64,000 nucleotides of DNA from the NCBI GenBank assembly GCA_036346395.1, contig JAYEVG010000081.1, positions 186,001 to 250,000 on the forward strand. Reading direction: 5' to 3'. A program made the translations under genes and the position numbers. Origin of the DNA: Hsuehochloa calcarea. Taxonomy: Eukaryota; Streptophyta; Magnoliopsida; Poales; Poaceae. Below, in pieces: positions 11,104 to 21,780 of the stretch; position 1 is the first letter of the stretch, and each line of letters opens with the position of its first letter. The notes under the pieces are model-generated. The model was not told the origin of the DNA and did no database searches. It saw only the letters and a program-made list of their open reading frames with translations.

Positions 11104-12901
11104 GCACCGCCATGCCTTGCCTCTTGGAACACTTAATTAGGTGTATACATATGTTGATATGCACGCGCTCATTTCTTTTGATCCAAACACGTGGTTCGGT
11201 TATGACATGAAATTAAGAGCTGCAAATATTCTTCTTACAATGAAGAAACAAAAAGGGCATGAACTATGAAGTATGAAGTCATCTGCCCCCCCTCACAAAT
11301 CAAAACAAAAGAACAAAGGATGTGGAGTCATTAACAAATCATTCCAATAAATAATAGAACTTCCCTATGTATACATATATAAACAGCTTGCCATGGAATG
11401 CATGGTTTTGCTATGCAGCGGACGTCCGCCCGGAGCGGACAAATGTATAGTGTGAGAGGTGGTGGGGTGGACCCCATTGTTAGTTCGAAACAAGTATCCT
11501 CCCACCGATACACTCCTTCAAACCATGGATAAAACACACATAATATTCTACCTCGCATGAGATCCATATCATCTCGTGTATACCATTCCTTTATTAAATG
11601 AAAGGATAATATGCATTTCATCCGTTCCTTTATTAAATGAAAGGATAATATGCATTTCATGTATTATAAAGTTCTTCGTACATATGGTGCCACTCCGAGT
11701 AGTACTCATGCAAACTTATTTTCGAATAAATACATGTGTTCTTGTTTGATCAGCCGCTATGTATGCGCAAAATGCCAGGGAAAGCCATGCCATTGTTTAT
11801 TTGTTCGAGCAAGCGGTGGTACATATCAATCATTGGCGTCACGAGGTTTTATTCCATGAAATAATAATCCATCCAACCTTGCTCACTCTCGGGCATGTGT
11901 TAGGCCCACCGACCCCTACCTGGATAGCATCACCCAGCCCACTAGCCTGTCCTGTGGGACCGCTCTAGTTGCCCCCTACTCCTATCAAATTAACAGGATG
12001 CCCATGTTGCAATCTGCAACCATCAACCATACAATGACCATGACACAGACAGTCACACACACACACACACACTCCCTCGTGGGAGTTTCTCGGTTAATTT
12101 CTCTATTGCGTTGCATTGGCAATTGCAATTAGTTAGGCTCGTTTCTGGGCGACTCAGTCTGAAATTTCTGGACACGGATCTTGATTTCTAGCTCGAAAGC
12201 CCGAGAATCTTGACAGTAGGGTTCAAAATAACAAAAAAAACTATTTTTTATTGTAAATAAATTAAATATTAATTTTTATTCCAAAAAAAGAATTTAAACA
12301 AATAGTATCTTATTGGAAAAATAAACTTTTTCGAGCTAGGCTGTGCTGGGCCTTCCCATTCAAGGATGGACTTTTCAGGCCCAGCTCGACGTTTGAACAT
12401 GTCTAATTGCAATGTTTTTTTTTTCCTCATCCCCTCTTTAGGTACATGATATTTTGGGTTTTAATTGGCTATTGATAATATATGATCTGAATCTAACTCA
12501 CGACCTCTCTTGGCATAGGCACATTCTCAAACTGCACGTTTGCAAGTGATCGATAAACCAAGCGATAGAGCAAACAAAAGTTTTTGTTTAATTATGTTTT
12601 TTTGTTTTTTGTTTTTTGTTTTTTGTTTGGTCAAATGGCTACCTATATATTTGGTGAGACTTTGCTATGGCGAGGCTGGTTAGGTTAAGCTAGCTAACTA
12701 GCTACACGGCGCAGGGTCCGGTGGCGACTGATACTCGATTTTTCTCGCCAGTCACGGTCGTAAGTCGCATGCACGCAATAGCAAAAATTAACCCCTCCCG
12801 AGTGTTCAAATGTAGTTGCCGTAATTAGTGGTACAAACAATAATTATCTGCCAAGCATGTCTCCTGTTACTGTCGCGTTATACTTGAAACTGGTACTAAT
12901 C
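11104..12901. other. Intergenic, no gene recognised
   Basis: This holds a perfect-looking two-copy repeat of about 38 bp (11586-11660), a (CA)n run near 12054-12072 and a (TTTTTTG)n run near 12597-12627. Its last part (from about 12875) is one half of an old tandem duplication whose other half begins near 20580. Confidence 0.65.
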
Positions 12902-12906
12902 GTTTC

Positions 12907-13183
12907 TGTTGAGTAACCGTCGCTGGCGAGTCCAAATTCGAACGCACTCGTGATACAATGATCGAATCGTAAGAACGATGAAGAACACAAGAACACAACA
13001 TAGAGAATGAACACGTAGATATGCGGACTTCGAGTGCGCTTTATTGCTTCGGATCAATTAGGTTACAATGAGAGGGGTGACCTCTATTTATAGACTACGG
13101 ATGAGGGTTCAATTGGGCCAGACTCTCCGAGTCCTCGGGCTCAGATCGGGCGAGGACTCTCCGAGTCTGGGCCCGGCTTAACA
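12907..13183 (-). repeat. 3' LTR of the 7.27-kb copia element
   Basis: It has TGTTGAG...TTAACA ends and a minus-strand TATA motif (GTCTATAAATAG, about 13084-13096). The adjacent internal minus-strand sequence ends TTCAGGGAG, a short purine-rich tract. Confidence 0.85.
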
Positions 13184-13470
13184 CTCCCTGAACACTCATC
13201 CAACATGTTCATGTCTCGTCAAAACTCCATAAAACCCGTGGGAAAAATTTGGAGAAAGAGTACATGTCATGTGTTCTCATTGTGTTGTATGAATTGCCTC
13301 ATCAAAAACCTTAGCAGAAACTTCGTGAAAACTCGTAAGGGAAAAAGAGTACAATCCACCCAATTTCATTTAATCTCCGGATTTATTCTTTGGGTACTTG
13401 ATCTTCGTGTTCAAGATTCAATAATGAGTTCGTGAAGATTCTCCCCGACTCTGCACTTGTCTAAGTCTTA

Positions 13471-15112
13471 TCATTCCAATTCCACGATGCATCTTTCAAA
13501 ACTAGACTGGAAGTGATTTAGTGAATAAATCTGCAAGATTTTCACATGACTTAGTATGCAAGACCTTAATTTCGTCCATCTTTTGCATTTCATGAGCATA
13601 GAAGAACTTGGGATTGATATGCTTTGTAAGGGACTCTTCACATAACCCATCTGCATTTGGGCGACACAAGTCGCATTATCTTCATAGATAATGGTAGGGG
13701 TTTCTGCAGATCCAATCCACATGATCGCTTGGATGTGGTGAATCATCCGTCGAAGCCAAGAACATTCTCGTGAGGCTTCAGATAGTGCTATGATTTCGAG
13801 TGGTTCGTCAAGTAGATACAAGACTTTGCTTAGACGATTTCCATGAAATTGCGCCCACCACACAGAATACATAGCCTGCTTGCGATTTAGCTGTGTGCGG
13901 GTCCGACAGTACCCAAAGATCTGCAGTATCCAATCATGGTAAGGTCTTGGTTCTTTCAGAGAATAGACCAAGATCTTTGCTTCCTTGGAGGTATCGGAAG
14001 ACGTCTTTGATTCCCCGCCAATGCCTTTTGGTAGGTTCTGCACTGCACCTTGCTAATAGGTTTCTTCGCAAATGCAATATCCGGTCTAGTACAGGTTTGC
14101 TAGATACATGAGTGCTCCTATTGCACTCGTGTATGGGAATTCTGGTCCCGTGACTTCCTCCCTCTTCTTTAGGTCTCAGACGGGTCCTTGTCTTGCTGCA
14201 AGGATCTCCCGACCATCGGCACTTTCAAGGATATGCCTTTTCAAACCAAACCTCTCCAACACTTTTCGAGTGTATGTTGGTGATGTACTAGAATACCTTG
14301 AGGGTATGCTCAAGCCGCGCAGCCTAGGCAAGACTTGGTTTTACCCAAGTCTTTCATCTCGAACTCGATTCCGTGTAAGAGCTTGCTTTCTTAATATCTT
14401 CCATGGTTCCGATGATATTCGGATCATCTACATATACCGAGATTATACGAGAATCCATCCCAGGATCATTGATAAAAACACAGGACAATCCTCATTGTTC
14501 GTGTAGCCTTTCTTGCGAGAAAGTCACTTAGCGATTATACCACATTTCGCTTCGATTGCTTCAATCCATACGGTGATTTTCCGAGTTGCACATCGCATGA
14601 TTTCTATTTGCTCTGTCTTGGTTCGGGACAGGGATACCTTCCGATACCTTCATGTAAATGTCCGAATCTAAGTTCCCATAAAGGTATGCAGTTACCACAT
14701 CCATCAATTTCATTTCTAAATTCAAGTTTACTGCCATTGAGATTAAATATCTAAAGGTAGTTCCGCCCATGACTGGGGAATAAGTTTCATCATAATCGAC
14801 TCTGTGTCGTTGGGTGAAACCTTGTGCAACAAGCCTTGCTTTATGTCTTACAACTTCATTATTTTCATTTCTCTTTCGAACAAATACCCACTTATGCCCT
14901 ACTGGGTGCACATGGGGAGGCGTGCGGCTTACAGGCCCAAACACCTCTCTTTTATTCAGAGATATTAGTTCTGCTTCTATTGCCTTCTTCCAATCTTTCC
15001 AATCTGATCTTTTCTTACATTCAGCGAGCGACGCAGGCTCTGGATCAAGATCGATGATTGTGGCAATTTTCTTTGCAAAATAAATGTCGATATTGGTCGT
15101 TGTTCTATTCAT
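13471..15112 (-). pseudogene. Copia reverse transcriptase-RNase H region, disrupted
   Basis: The minus-strand frame 14561-15112 reads like the start of copia reverse transcriptase, with HKWVFVRKRNENNEVVRHKA, then ARLVAQGF and YDETYSPV, which precede the palm domain. Frame 13471-14043 carries RNase H motifs, including ALSEASRE and YEDNATCV. They lie in different frames separated by stops, and part of the palm domain between them is degenerate. The 3' LTR follows at 13183. Confidence 0.85.
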
Positions 15113-15804
15113 AGATTCTCCGTGGTCACATAATTTATAGCTATTTCTTCATGGGGCGATACTTCTAATGTTTCTACTTGCTTACCGCTGCTTTCAGATG
15201 CGGGGGCAAGTCCCTTTAGTTTTTCAGCTCCGATGTGTGCGCACACATCCATGCTGATATCTCCCTCCGTGGGAATATTCAAATCTGGTATGCCTTTTGC
15301 TGAAGGTTCCATACGGTGCAGTCTCAATTGGCTCCCTTTCTGGTTATGGGGAACTTCGGTGATCGGTTGTTTCAAGTCCTTCTTATCCTTTTTCGCCAGG
15401 CGTCCCCGGTTACTTGGGATTCGAGGGGCCGAAGTTCTCGTCCTTTTATTCTGAGGCCTCTGGACGGGATTAGGGATACTTTCAATTTTCTTTGGTATTT
15501 CAACCCTCTCCGGCGCATTGCGTGCAGGCACATGCGACTTGGTTACACTTTTCAAATCACTAAAGTGGTCAGGCAGTTGATTCGCTAATGCTTGCAAATC
15601 AATTATCTTCTGGACTTCTCTATTTGTTTCACCGGGCGGGTCATGTGCATGGATTCCGTGGCTTGCCACGTCGATTCGACATTTTTCATCAAGGGGTTGA
15701 TTTCTCCCCTAATGACGGAAACTATCCTCATCGAATATTTGTCGTGGCTTGTCAGTATGCAAATCTCCGATATTGGGTCCAGATACTTGATTATGGATGT
15801 TGTC

Positions 15805-17103
15805 TCATAACCAATGTATATCCCAGACTTTCGGAGAGGGCCCATTGCAGTTCGCTGCGGTGGTGGTATAGGTACATAAACCTTGCAACCAAACCTTCGA
15901 AGATGGGATATTTTCTGTTGACCCTTGCGCTAGTTGCATAGGTGAATGGATGTTATATGTCGATGGTCGAAAATTGATGAGAGTTATGCGTGTAGGATGC
16001 GTGTCCCCAACATGTAGTTGGCAAATTACAATTCGCAAGAGCGGTCGGGCAATGAATTTAATTCTTTTAATCAATGCTTCGCTAGTCCATTCGGTGTGGA
16101 CATGTGGTACAGAGTGCTCAACGGTAATTCCCATTGCCATACAATAATCATCAAAAGCCTTTGAAGTAAATTCTCGGCGTTGTCCATCCCGATGGACTTC
16201 ACATGATGATCGTGGAAATTATTCTTAATCTTAATTATCTGCGAGATCACTTTGCAAAAGCGTGGTTTCTCGAGACAAGAAGCATACGTATGCGACCATT
16301 TCGAGGAAGCATCGATGAGCACCATAAAGTACCTAAATGGCCTCGGCAGTGTCAGATAGGATCATAAATGTCTCCTCGATACGATCCAGGAATGCAGGGA
16401 TTTCATCCTTTACTTTCAGAGTAGAGGGTCTAGTAATCATTTTCCCGGTGGCACATGCAGGGCACACGAAATCTTCTGGATTCGGAAAATTCTTTACATT
16501 GATATTATGTCCCTGAGAATTAGTAATTATATTTCTCATCATTCTAAGACCGGGGTGACCTAATCTATCATGCCAGAGACAGAAAAGTTCAGAGCTTCTA
16601 AAAATCGTTTTCATGACAGTATAGGCTGCAGATGCCTTAATATGAGTGTAGTATAGCCCAGATTCATATGAAGGAAGTCTTTCTAATACCCTTTTTCCAT
16701 TTTCCTCGCGCTTTGTAATGAGTAGGTATTCCTTACCATACTCTTCTTCAGTCTCTACGTGGAGACCGTTAGCGCGGATATCTTTAAAGCTTAAGAGAGT
16801 CCTAGTCGATTCCGGGTACAACAAGGCTTCTTCAATGACCAATGTTGTGCCCATCGGGAGTATAATTGTGGCTCTTCCTGAGCCTATTACACAAGTATCG
16901 CTGTCTGCGATTGTTGTAAGACTACCAGCATTCTTGCTGATTGACTGAAAAAATTTTGTCTCTCTTAATATGGTATTCACAGTCAGTTGTCTCGCTAAGC
17001 ATACTTCCTCCATAGGCGCCACACGCTGCTCGATATATATGAAATATTTATTAATATAGGTAGCAAGCAACCATATATATAAAGTACTCCAAAAGCAGAA
17101 CAC
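15805..17103 (-). pseudogene. Copia protease-end, GAG-pre-integrase and integrase, disrupted
   Basis: The frame 16333-17103 contains the stretch after the protease and an HHCC-type pre-integrase zinc domain: LWHDRLGHPGLRMM followed by FVCPACATGK. Frames 16071-16325 and 15805-16140 carry integrase-core pieces (FMVLIDASSKWSH, then MAMGITVEHSVPH) in shifted frames. The expected catalytic residues are not in one continuous frame. Confidence 0.85.
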
Positions 17104-17199
17104 AAATTGCCTTTATTAATACGAAAAATCATGCGGGACTCATAATAAGAATTTATTTCTTTGCTCTCCTAGAGCTTACAACCATTATGCAAGATTATT

Positions 17200-18430
17200 A
17201 TTCTATTGCAACCAAAAGCGTAAATGACTATAAAACTAAGTGCAATGCGTGCACTAGATCGAATCGTGAAGAATGAAGATACTTCGCTCGGATCGCGCTT
17301 CATTCATCTGCTCCTCGTTGGCAACTCCACTGCTGCTGTGATGTCCAAAGGAGGTGTGGTGGGAGCGGCCATCGGGATGTCCACATCCATGGGTACATTC
17401 CATGATTGTGGATCCCTATGCTCGCAATGGCAAGGTGTGCCTCATCTGTCCTTTGCCCTTCTTCTTGGCCTTGAATGCATCGATCACGTGTTGCGATTCA
17501 TGGCAAACACGGACCAATGACCCCAAGTGCCACATTTGAAGCAAATTTGGTCCGCACGACCATATGGCTTCCGTCGCGCTTCTTTTGTCCACCCTTCTTG
17601 GCTTGGGCACCGCTTGGTTTTATGACCCATGACCTTACCCTTCCCGCTCTTTCATTGAGTGAGGCTTTCTCACCTTGTAGCCGCTATGCTGACTTCAAGT
17701 CCAACTTTGCTACTAGGTGGTCGTGAGATGTAGTTCTTTCGAGAACTTCATCTTGAGCTTCCGCAACTTGCATGATATCGATCGATTCAAGATACTCCTT
17801 GTAGCCATCCCGCCGATAGTTGCGTGCGGATTGAACCGCGTTGGGGTGGAAGGTAGAGAGAGTTTTTCTATCTTCGCTTCGTCGTGGTTACTTTACCACA
17901 TAGTTGAAGACTTGTACAAATTACGTGCAATGTAGAATTGTACTCTCCCACGGTCTTATAGCTCGGCAAAACGCAGTCGGTTCCAATCCTGCTCTGCACG
18001 AGGAAGGATGGTGTACTTTAGCTTCTCAAACCGCTTCTTGAGTGCGGTCCATAAGGCTAGTGCGCTCTTTTCCGCCATGTACTCATTTTTGAGTGTTAGC
18101 AGAGATGATGTCCGAGGAAATGAAGTGCTTGATCATTTCCTCGCCAGCTTGGAGCGACGCCCTTCGTGGTGTCAAGTCCAATAGCAAAGACGGAGCTTCT
18201 TTGCTCCAAGTACAATCTCGACATCCGATGCCCAAATCGATAATTATGGCATCTTTGGGCGACTCTTGAACTCCGGTTCAGTAATACTACCATCTGCATA
18301 TTCATACAGAAAGTGTATAAGATTATCACTGGTAATTTGCCAAAAAATGGTTGCAAAAATTCTTATAATGTTTTCATATTTTTCTATGCATTTCCATGAT
18401 TTACTGCTATTTTCAGTGATTAAAAGCAAA
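17200..18430 (-). pseudogene. Copia gag region, disrupted
   Basis: The best landmark is a degenerate zinc knuckle at about 17488-17540 on the minus strand, CFKCGTWGHWSVFAM. The first two cysteines and the histidine fit CX2CX4HX4C, but the last cysteine is replaced. The surrounding frames are short and shifted. Confidence 0.65.
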
Positions 18431-18599
18431 AATAATAATCACAAATAATCAAAACAGTAAATACAGTAAATAAATTGCATAGAAATAATAATAACAAGGT
18501 AAAATATGCTTCAAATGCAAAAACCGATTCAAAATTTGAATTCCCGAGGCCCTTTTCTTCTGGAATACGAATTTTCAGCGAATTCTGCAATTTCTAGGG

Positions 18600-19620
18600 G
18601 CTAAAACGTGAAAATTTCAATTCTGAGAAATTTTTCGCGTAATTTACGGAAAAATCGAGGACCTTTCTGCAAAACGGCCCCTTTTTTTTTCTTCCCTTTT
18701 TTTTCTTTTCCGGCGGTTATATGGGCCGGCCTTTTGGGCCGGCCTGTCACGGCTGAAAGCCCTGGGAGTCCGGGGTAGGGTTTCCTACCGTTTCTCCTCG
18801 GCGGCGGCTCCCAAGGGAGCCGCGCTCCTCTCGGCAATGGTGGCTCCATGGAGGAGCCACCACATGGCAGGCGCATGGCGGCGGCCCTTCATGGGAGCCG
18901 CCGCGCTCTTCACGGCGGCAGCGGCTATGCAAGGCTACGGCCACGGATCGGGCGGCGGCATGGCGTGTAGGCCGCCAGGCAATGGCTACCGCATGGGCGA
19001 GGCGAGGCGGGCAAGCGCTGCGCGGCGGTCGATGCTACGGAGGCGGGCTGCGGCTTTCGCGTGGCGACGGCTCGGCGAGGCTGGCCGATCGCGAGGAGGA
19101 GGCGATCGTCGTCTGTGGCGAGGAGGCGGCCGCCGGCCGCATGGCGGTGGCGCCCACAGCGGTTGCCTCGAGGCGGCGCTCGTCGCGAAGCTTCGGCCAG
19201 AGGCGGCGCGGCGCGGCGCGCGGCAAGATCGCCAGAGCGACGCGACGGCCGGCGCGGCAGTTGCTTCATGCGCGCGCGGCTGGCCGGCTTCATGCGATGC
19301 TTGGCGGAGGCGACGAGGCGAGCTGCGCTTACGGATGCGAGGACGGCCGGTGGCGGCGACGCCGAGGCGTGTGTCGTCTCGCGGAGGCGGCGGCGATGGA
19401 GGGTGGCTTCACGCGGTGCCGCCGGGCGCTCCGGCGGCGGCTTCATGTTCGGCCGCGGCTTTGGGACGCCGGGGCGTGGGGTTTTGAGTGCCGGCGGCTT
19501 CATGCCGGCGGCGCGCAGATGCCCGGGTGGTGGGGATGCGGCTGCGCCGTCGCGATGGCGACTAGTCGTGCGCGCCCGCCCTTTTTTGTTTTGTCGTATG
19601 TACTGCTCATACGAAAAAAG
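18600..19620 (-). other. GC-rich leader block of the copia element
   Basis: About 1 kb of very GC-rich, GCGGC-repeating sequence lies between the gag remnants and the 5' LTR. It gives long open frames on both strands and in several phases at once (up to about 220 codons), which is expected when stop codons are rare. No protein family is recognisable. It could be the natural leader of this family or captured host DNA. Confidence 0.6.
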
Positions 19621-19869
19621 AAAAAAATATCATTTATACGATAATCTGCGATGCAATCAACATCCGATCTTCGTACAATCCACCGATCGGCATTGTGCGG
19701 CGACTTCAAGTCCGCTTTCGCGGTAGATTAGAACAGATTTGCACCGCAGAAAACAATCTAGAATGCCAAATTTGCGTAATTGAAAAGCAATCTAGAAAAC
19801 GATTCAATCTACGAGTGTCGTTCTTCGACGGTTACCTTCGATGCGAGGAGAGTCGATCGTCCGATAACG

Positions 19870-20177
19870 TGTTGAGTAACCGTCATTGGCGAGTCCAAAT
19901 TCAACGGTACCTCGTATACAATGATCGTAATCGTAAGAACGATGAAGAACACAAGAACACAACAAGAGAATGAACACGTAGATATGCGGGACTTGTGGTG
20001 CGCTTTATTGCTTCGGATCAATTAGGGTTACAATGAGAGGGGTGACCCTCATTTATAGACTACGGATGAGGGTTCAATTGGGCCAGACTCTCCGAGTCCC
20101 CGGGCTCAGATCGGGCCGGGACTCTCCGAGTCCCGGCCCGATTTAACTTGGAGAGTCCTGGGCCCGGTTTCTTAACA
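19870..20177 (-). repeat. 5' LTR of the 7.27-kb copia element
   Basis: It starts TGTTGAGTAACC and ends CTTAACA. The target duplication GTTTC follows. The minus strand has GTCTATAAAT near 20054-20063. The inner flank on the minus strand (CGTTATCGGA) is a weak match to the usual primer-binding site. Confidence 0.85.
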
Positions 20178-20434
20178 GTTTCTTCTGTGGATTGATGGGA
20201 TACTATTTGTGGTGTTTGTCGGTAATAAAATGTTCTGATAAACACGGTTTAACCCTCTGTCGAGAAAAATAATGCTTATCGGTAAAGACTATTGCGGATA
20301 GATAGCTCCTGACAGACGGTGTTGGCGGAATGTATGTCGACAAAAGTTACTCTCGATAGAAAATTTACCCTTCGAGGCTATTTTTCCGGGCGGAATGAAT
20401 GCCCTCGAAGCTGTGTTGTGGTGTAGGGTAGTAA

Positions 20435-20577
20435 GGGATCGAATCAAATATACTCTTCCAAAGTCAACTCACGGAAACTTCAAACTATAGGACATTGGAG
20501 GAGTAGATACGTGGGTACACTTGAAAAATATCTAACAAACACACGATAAACAAGCAGGTTCAAGTCACTCTTGATTA
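20435..20577. repeat. Tandem-duplicated segment, copy 1
   Basis: The stretch CAAAGTCAACTCACGGAAAC through AAGCAGGTTCAAGTCA matches 21676-21780. Together with the repeat at 12880-12902/20183-20212 against 20583-20637, it defines an old local duplication that was later split by insertions. Confidence 0.85.
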
Positions 20578-20725
20578 ACTTTGCCACGTTGTACTTGAAA
20601 CTGGTACTAGTCTTCTTTTTCTGTGGATTGATGGGATACTATTTGTATTGGACAATTTGTTCGCCAAAACCGTGATAGTTTTTGGCTAGAAATTAAGCAA
20701 GTGTACGACGAATGGAGTGCCTAAT

Positions 20726-20981
20726 CTAGTGTAGTACTACTGTAAAAAAGTTAATATTGAACGTCTCATCGCAGACGATTGATTAAAATCGTCTGTATTA
20801 AATACAACTGCATACGGTTTTTGTTTAACTATCGTTTGTATTAAATACTATCACGGACGATTTTATCTACAAACCGTATGGCATGACCTCATATCATCAC
20901 TGATCTATAAACTCTGACGGCTCATGAAACCGTCTGTAATGATGTTTTTGAACCATCCGTAAAAACTTTTTCTGTAGTAGT
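20726..20981. mobile_element. Small CACTA-like non-autonomous element (tentative)
   Basis: The right end read on the minus strand is CACTACTACAGAAAAAGTT. The left end reads TAGTACTACTGTAAAAAAGT, an imperfect inverted match. The interior holds several near-inverted motifs around CGTCTGTA and GACGATT. The length (about 250 bp) and absence of coding fit a MITE-like CACTA derivative. The target duplication is not clear. Confidence 0.5.
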
Positions 20982-21117
20982 GGGTGTGCCACAAATAATT
21001 TGCTTGACTTTAGCTAGCTATAGTTGGCCACTGCATAGGAGTTGGGCTTAAAAAAACTAGAGTTTACTGTAAGGTGCATGTTAATACTTGACTTTTCGTG
21101 CATGAATAGCCCTTGGA

Positions 21118-21398
21118 CGCTAAGGGCTTGTACAATAGGTTTGTAGTACCTAAATGTTATCTATAGATAAAATCAAAGATAATTAATATAATAAGTTATC
21201 TCTAAGTTGATCCCACAATTTCTACTGACAATATTCATACAACAGCAAAAAAAATATATATATAAAGATCTTATAGACTGTCTGTTGCATGACCGACGAC
21301 TTCTTTTTGTCTCATCATTCTCTCTTATCCATATCATCAGAAATCTTACGTGCTAAAAATTATAGATAACTAATGTCACCCTATTGTACATACCTTAG
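21118..21398. mobile_element. MITE with GTACAAT inverted repeats
   Basis: The left end CTAAGGGCTTGTACAATAGG pairs with the right end, whose reverse complement is CTAAGGTATGTACAATAGG. The interior is AT-rich and non-coding. The end motif resembles the element at 53162-53455, so the two probably belong to one broad group (Tourist/Harbinger style). The exact target duplication is uncertain. Confidence 0.65.
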
Positions 21399-21675
21399 TA
21401 TGGATTGTACGTATCCATAACACCCTAGCTTTATCTTTAATTGTCCATGTTCAATGTTTAATGAAGTAGCTCGTGATTTAGCTATGTCTCGAGAGCAAGA
21501 AATGTTGGTACGTTTGGTTGCTTAAAAGTGAGAGTTACACGTAGGCCGTATTATTCGGCTGTGTGTGCGCCACACTAGAAACCGCTCAATTTGCGGCCGG
21601 AAATAAGAGGAGGCTTGCCTCTGACATGAGCACAGCCAAAATTAACAAACTAGCAAGAGATCAAGTCAAATAGGC

Positions 21676-21780
21676 TTCTCCAAAGTCAACTCATGGAAAC
21701 TTCTAAATATAGGACATTGGAGGAGTACACTTGAAAAATATCTAACAAACACATATAATAGACAAGCAGGTTCAAGTCAA
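21676..21780. repeat. Tandem-duplicated segment, copy 2
   Basis: This is the second copy of 20435-20577: CAAAGTCAACTCATGGAAAC ... CAAGCAGGTTCAAGTCA, lacking a short insertion found in copy 1. Confidence 0.85.

Larger units (their letters stand above)
12907..20177 (-). mobile_element. Degenerate full-length Ty1-copia retrotransposon (7.27 kb)
   Basis: LTRs at 12907-13183 and 19870-20177 share TGTTGAGTAACCGTC...TTAACA. The target duplication is GTTTC on both sides (12902-12906 and 20178-20182). Order on the minus strand is 5' LTR, GC-rich leader, gag with a zinc knuckle, protease region, integrase, reverse transcriptase, RNase H, 3' LTR, which is the copia order. Every domain is broken by frameshifts or stops, so it is non-functional. 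The two LTRs differ by many substitutions and indels (277 against 308 bp), indicating an old insertion. Confidence 0.9.

Noticed and set aside
18837..19726. Overlapping 190-221-codon frames on both strands
   Set aside because: They are stop-poor because of extreme GC content inside the copia leader, and no family is recognisable.
20212..20430. A possible further transposon between the copia target site and the duplicated block
   Set aside because: The ends (GTGGTGTTTGTCGG and GTTGTGGTGTAGG) are not clear inverted repeats and there is no target duplication.
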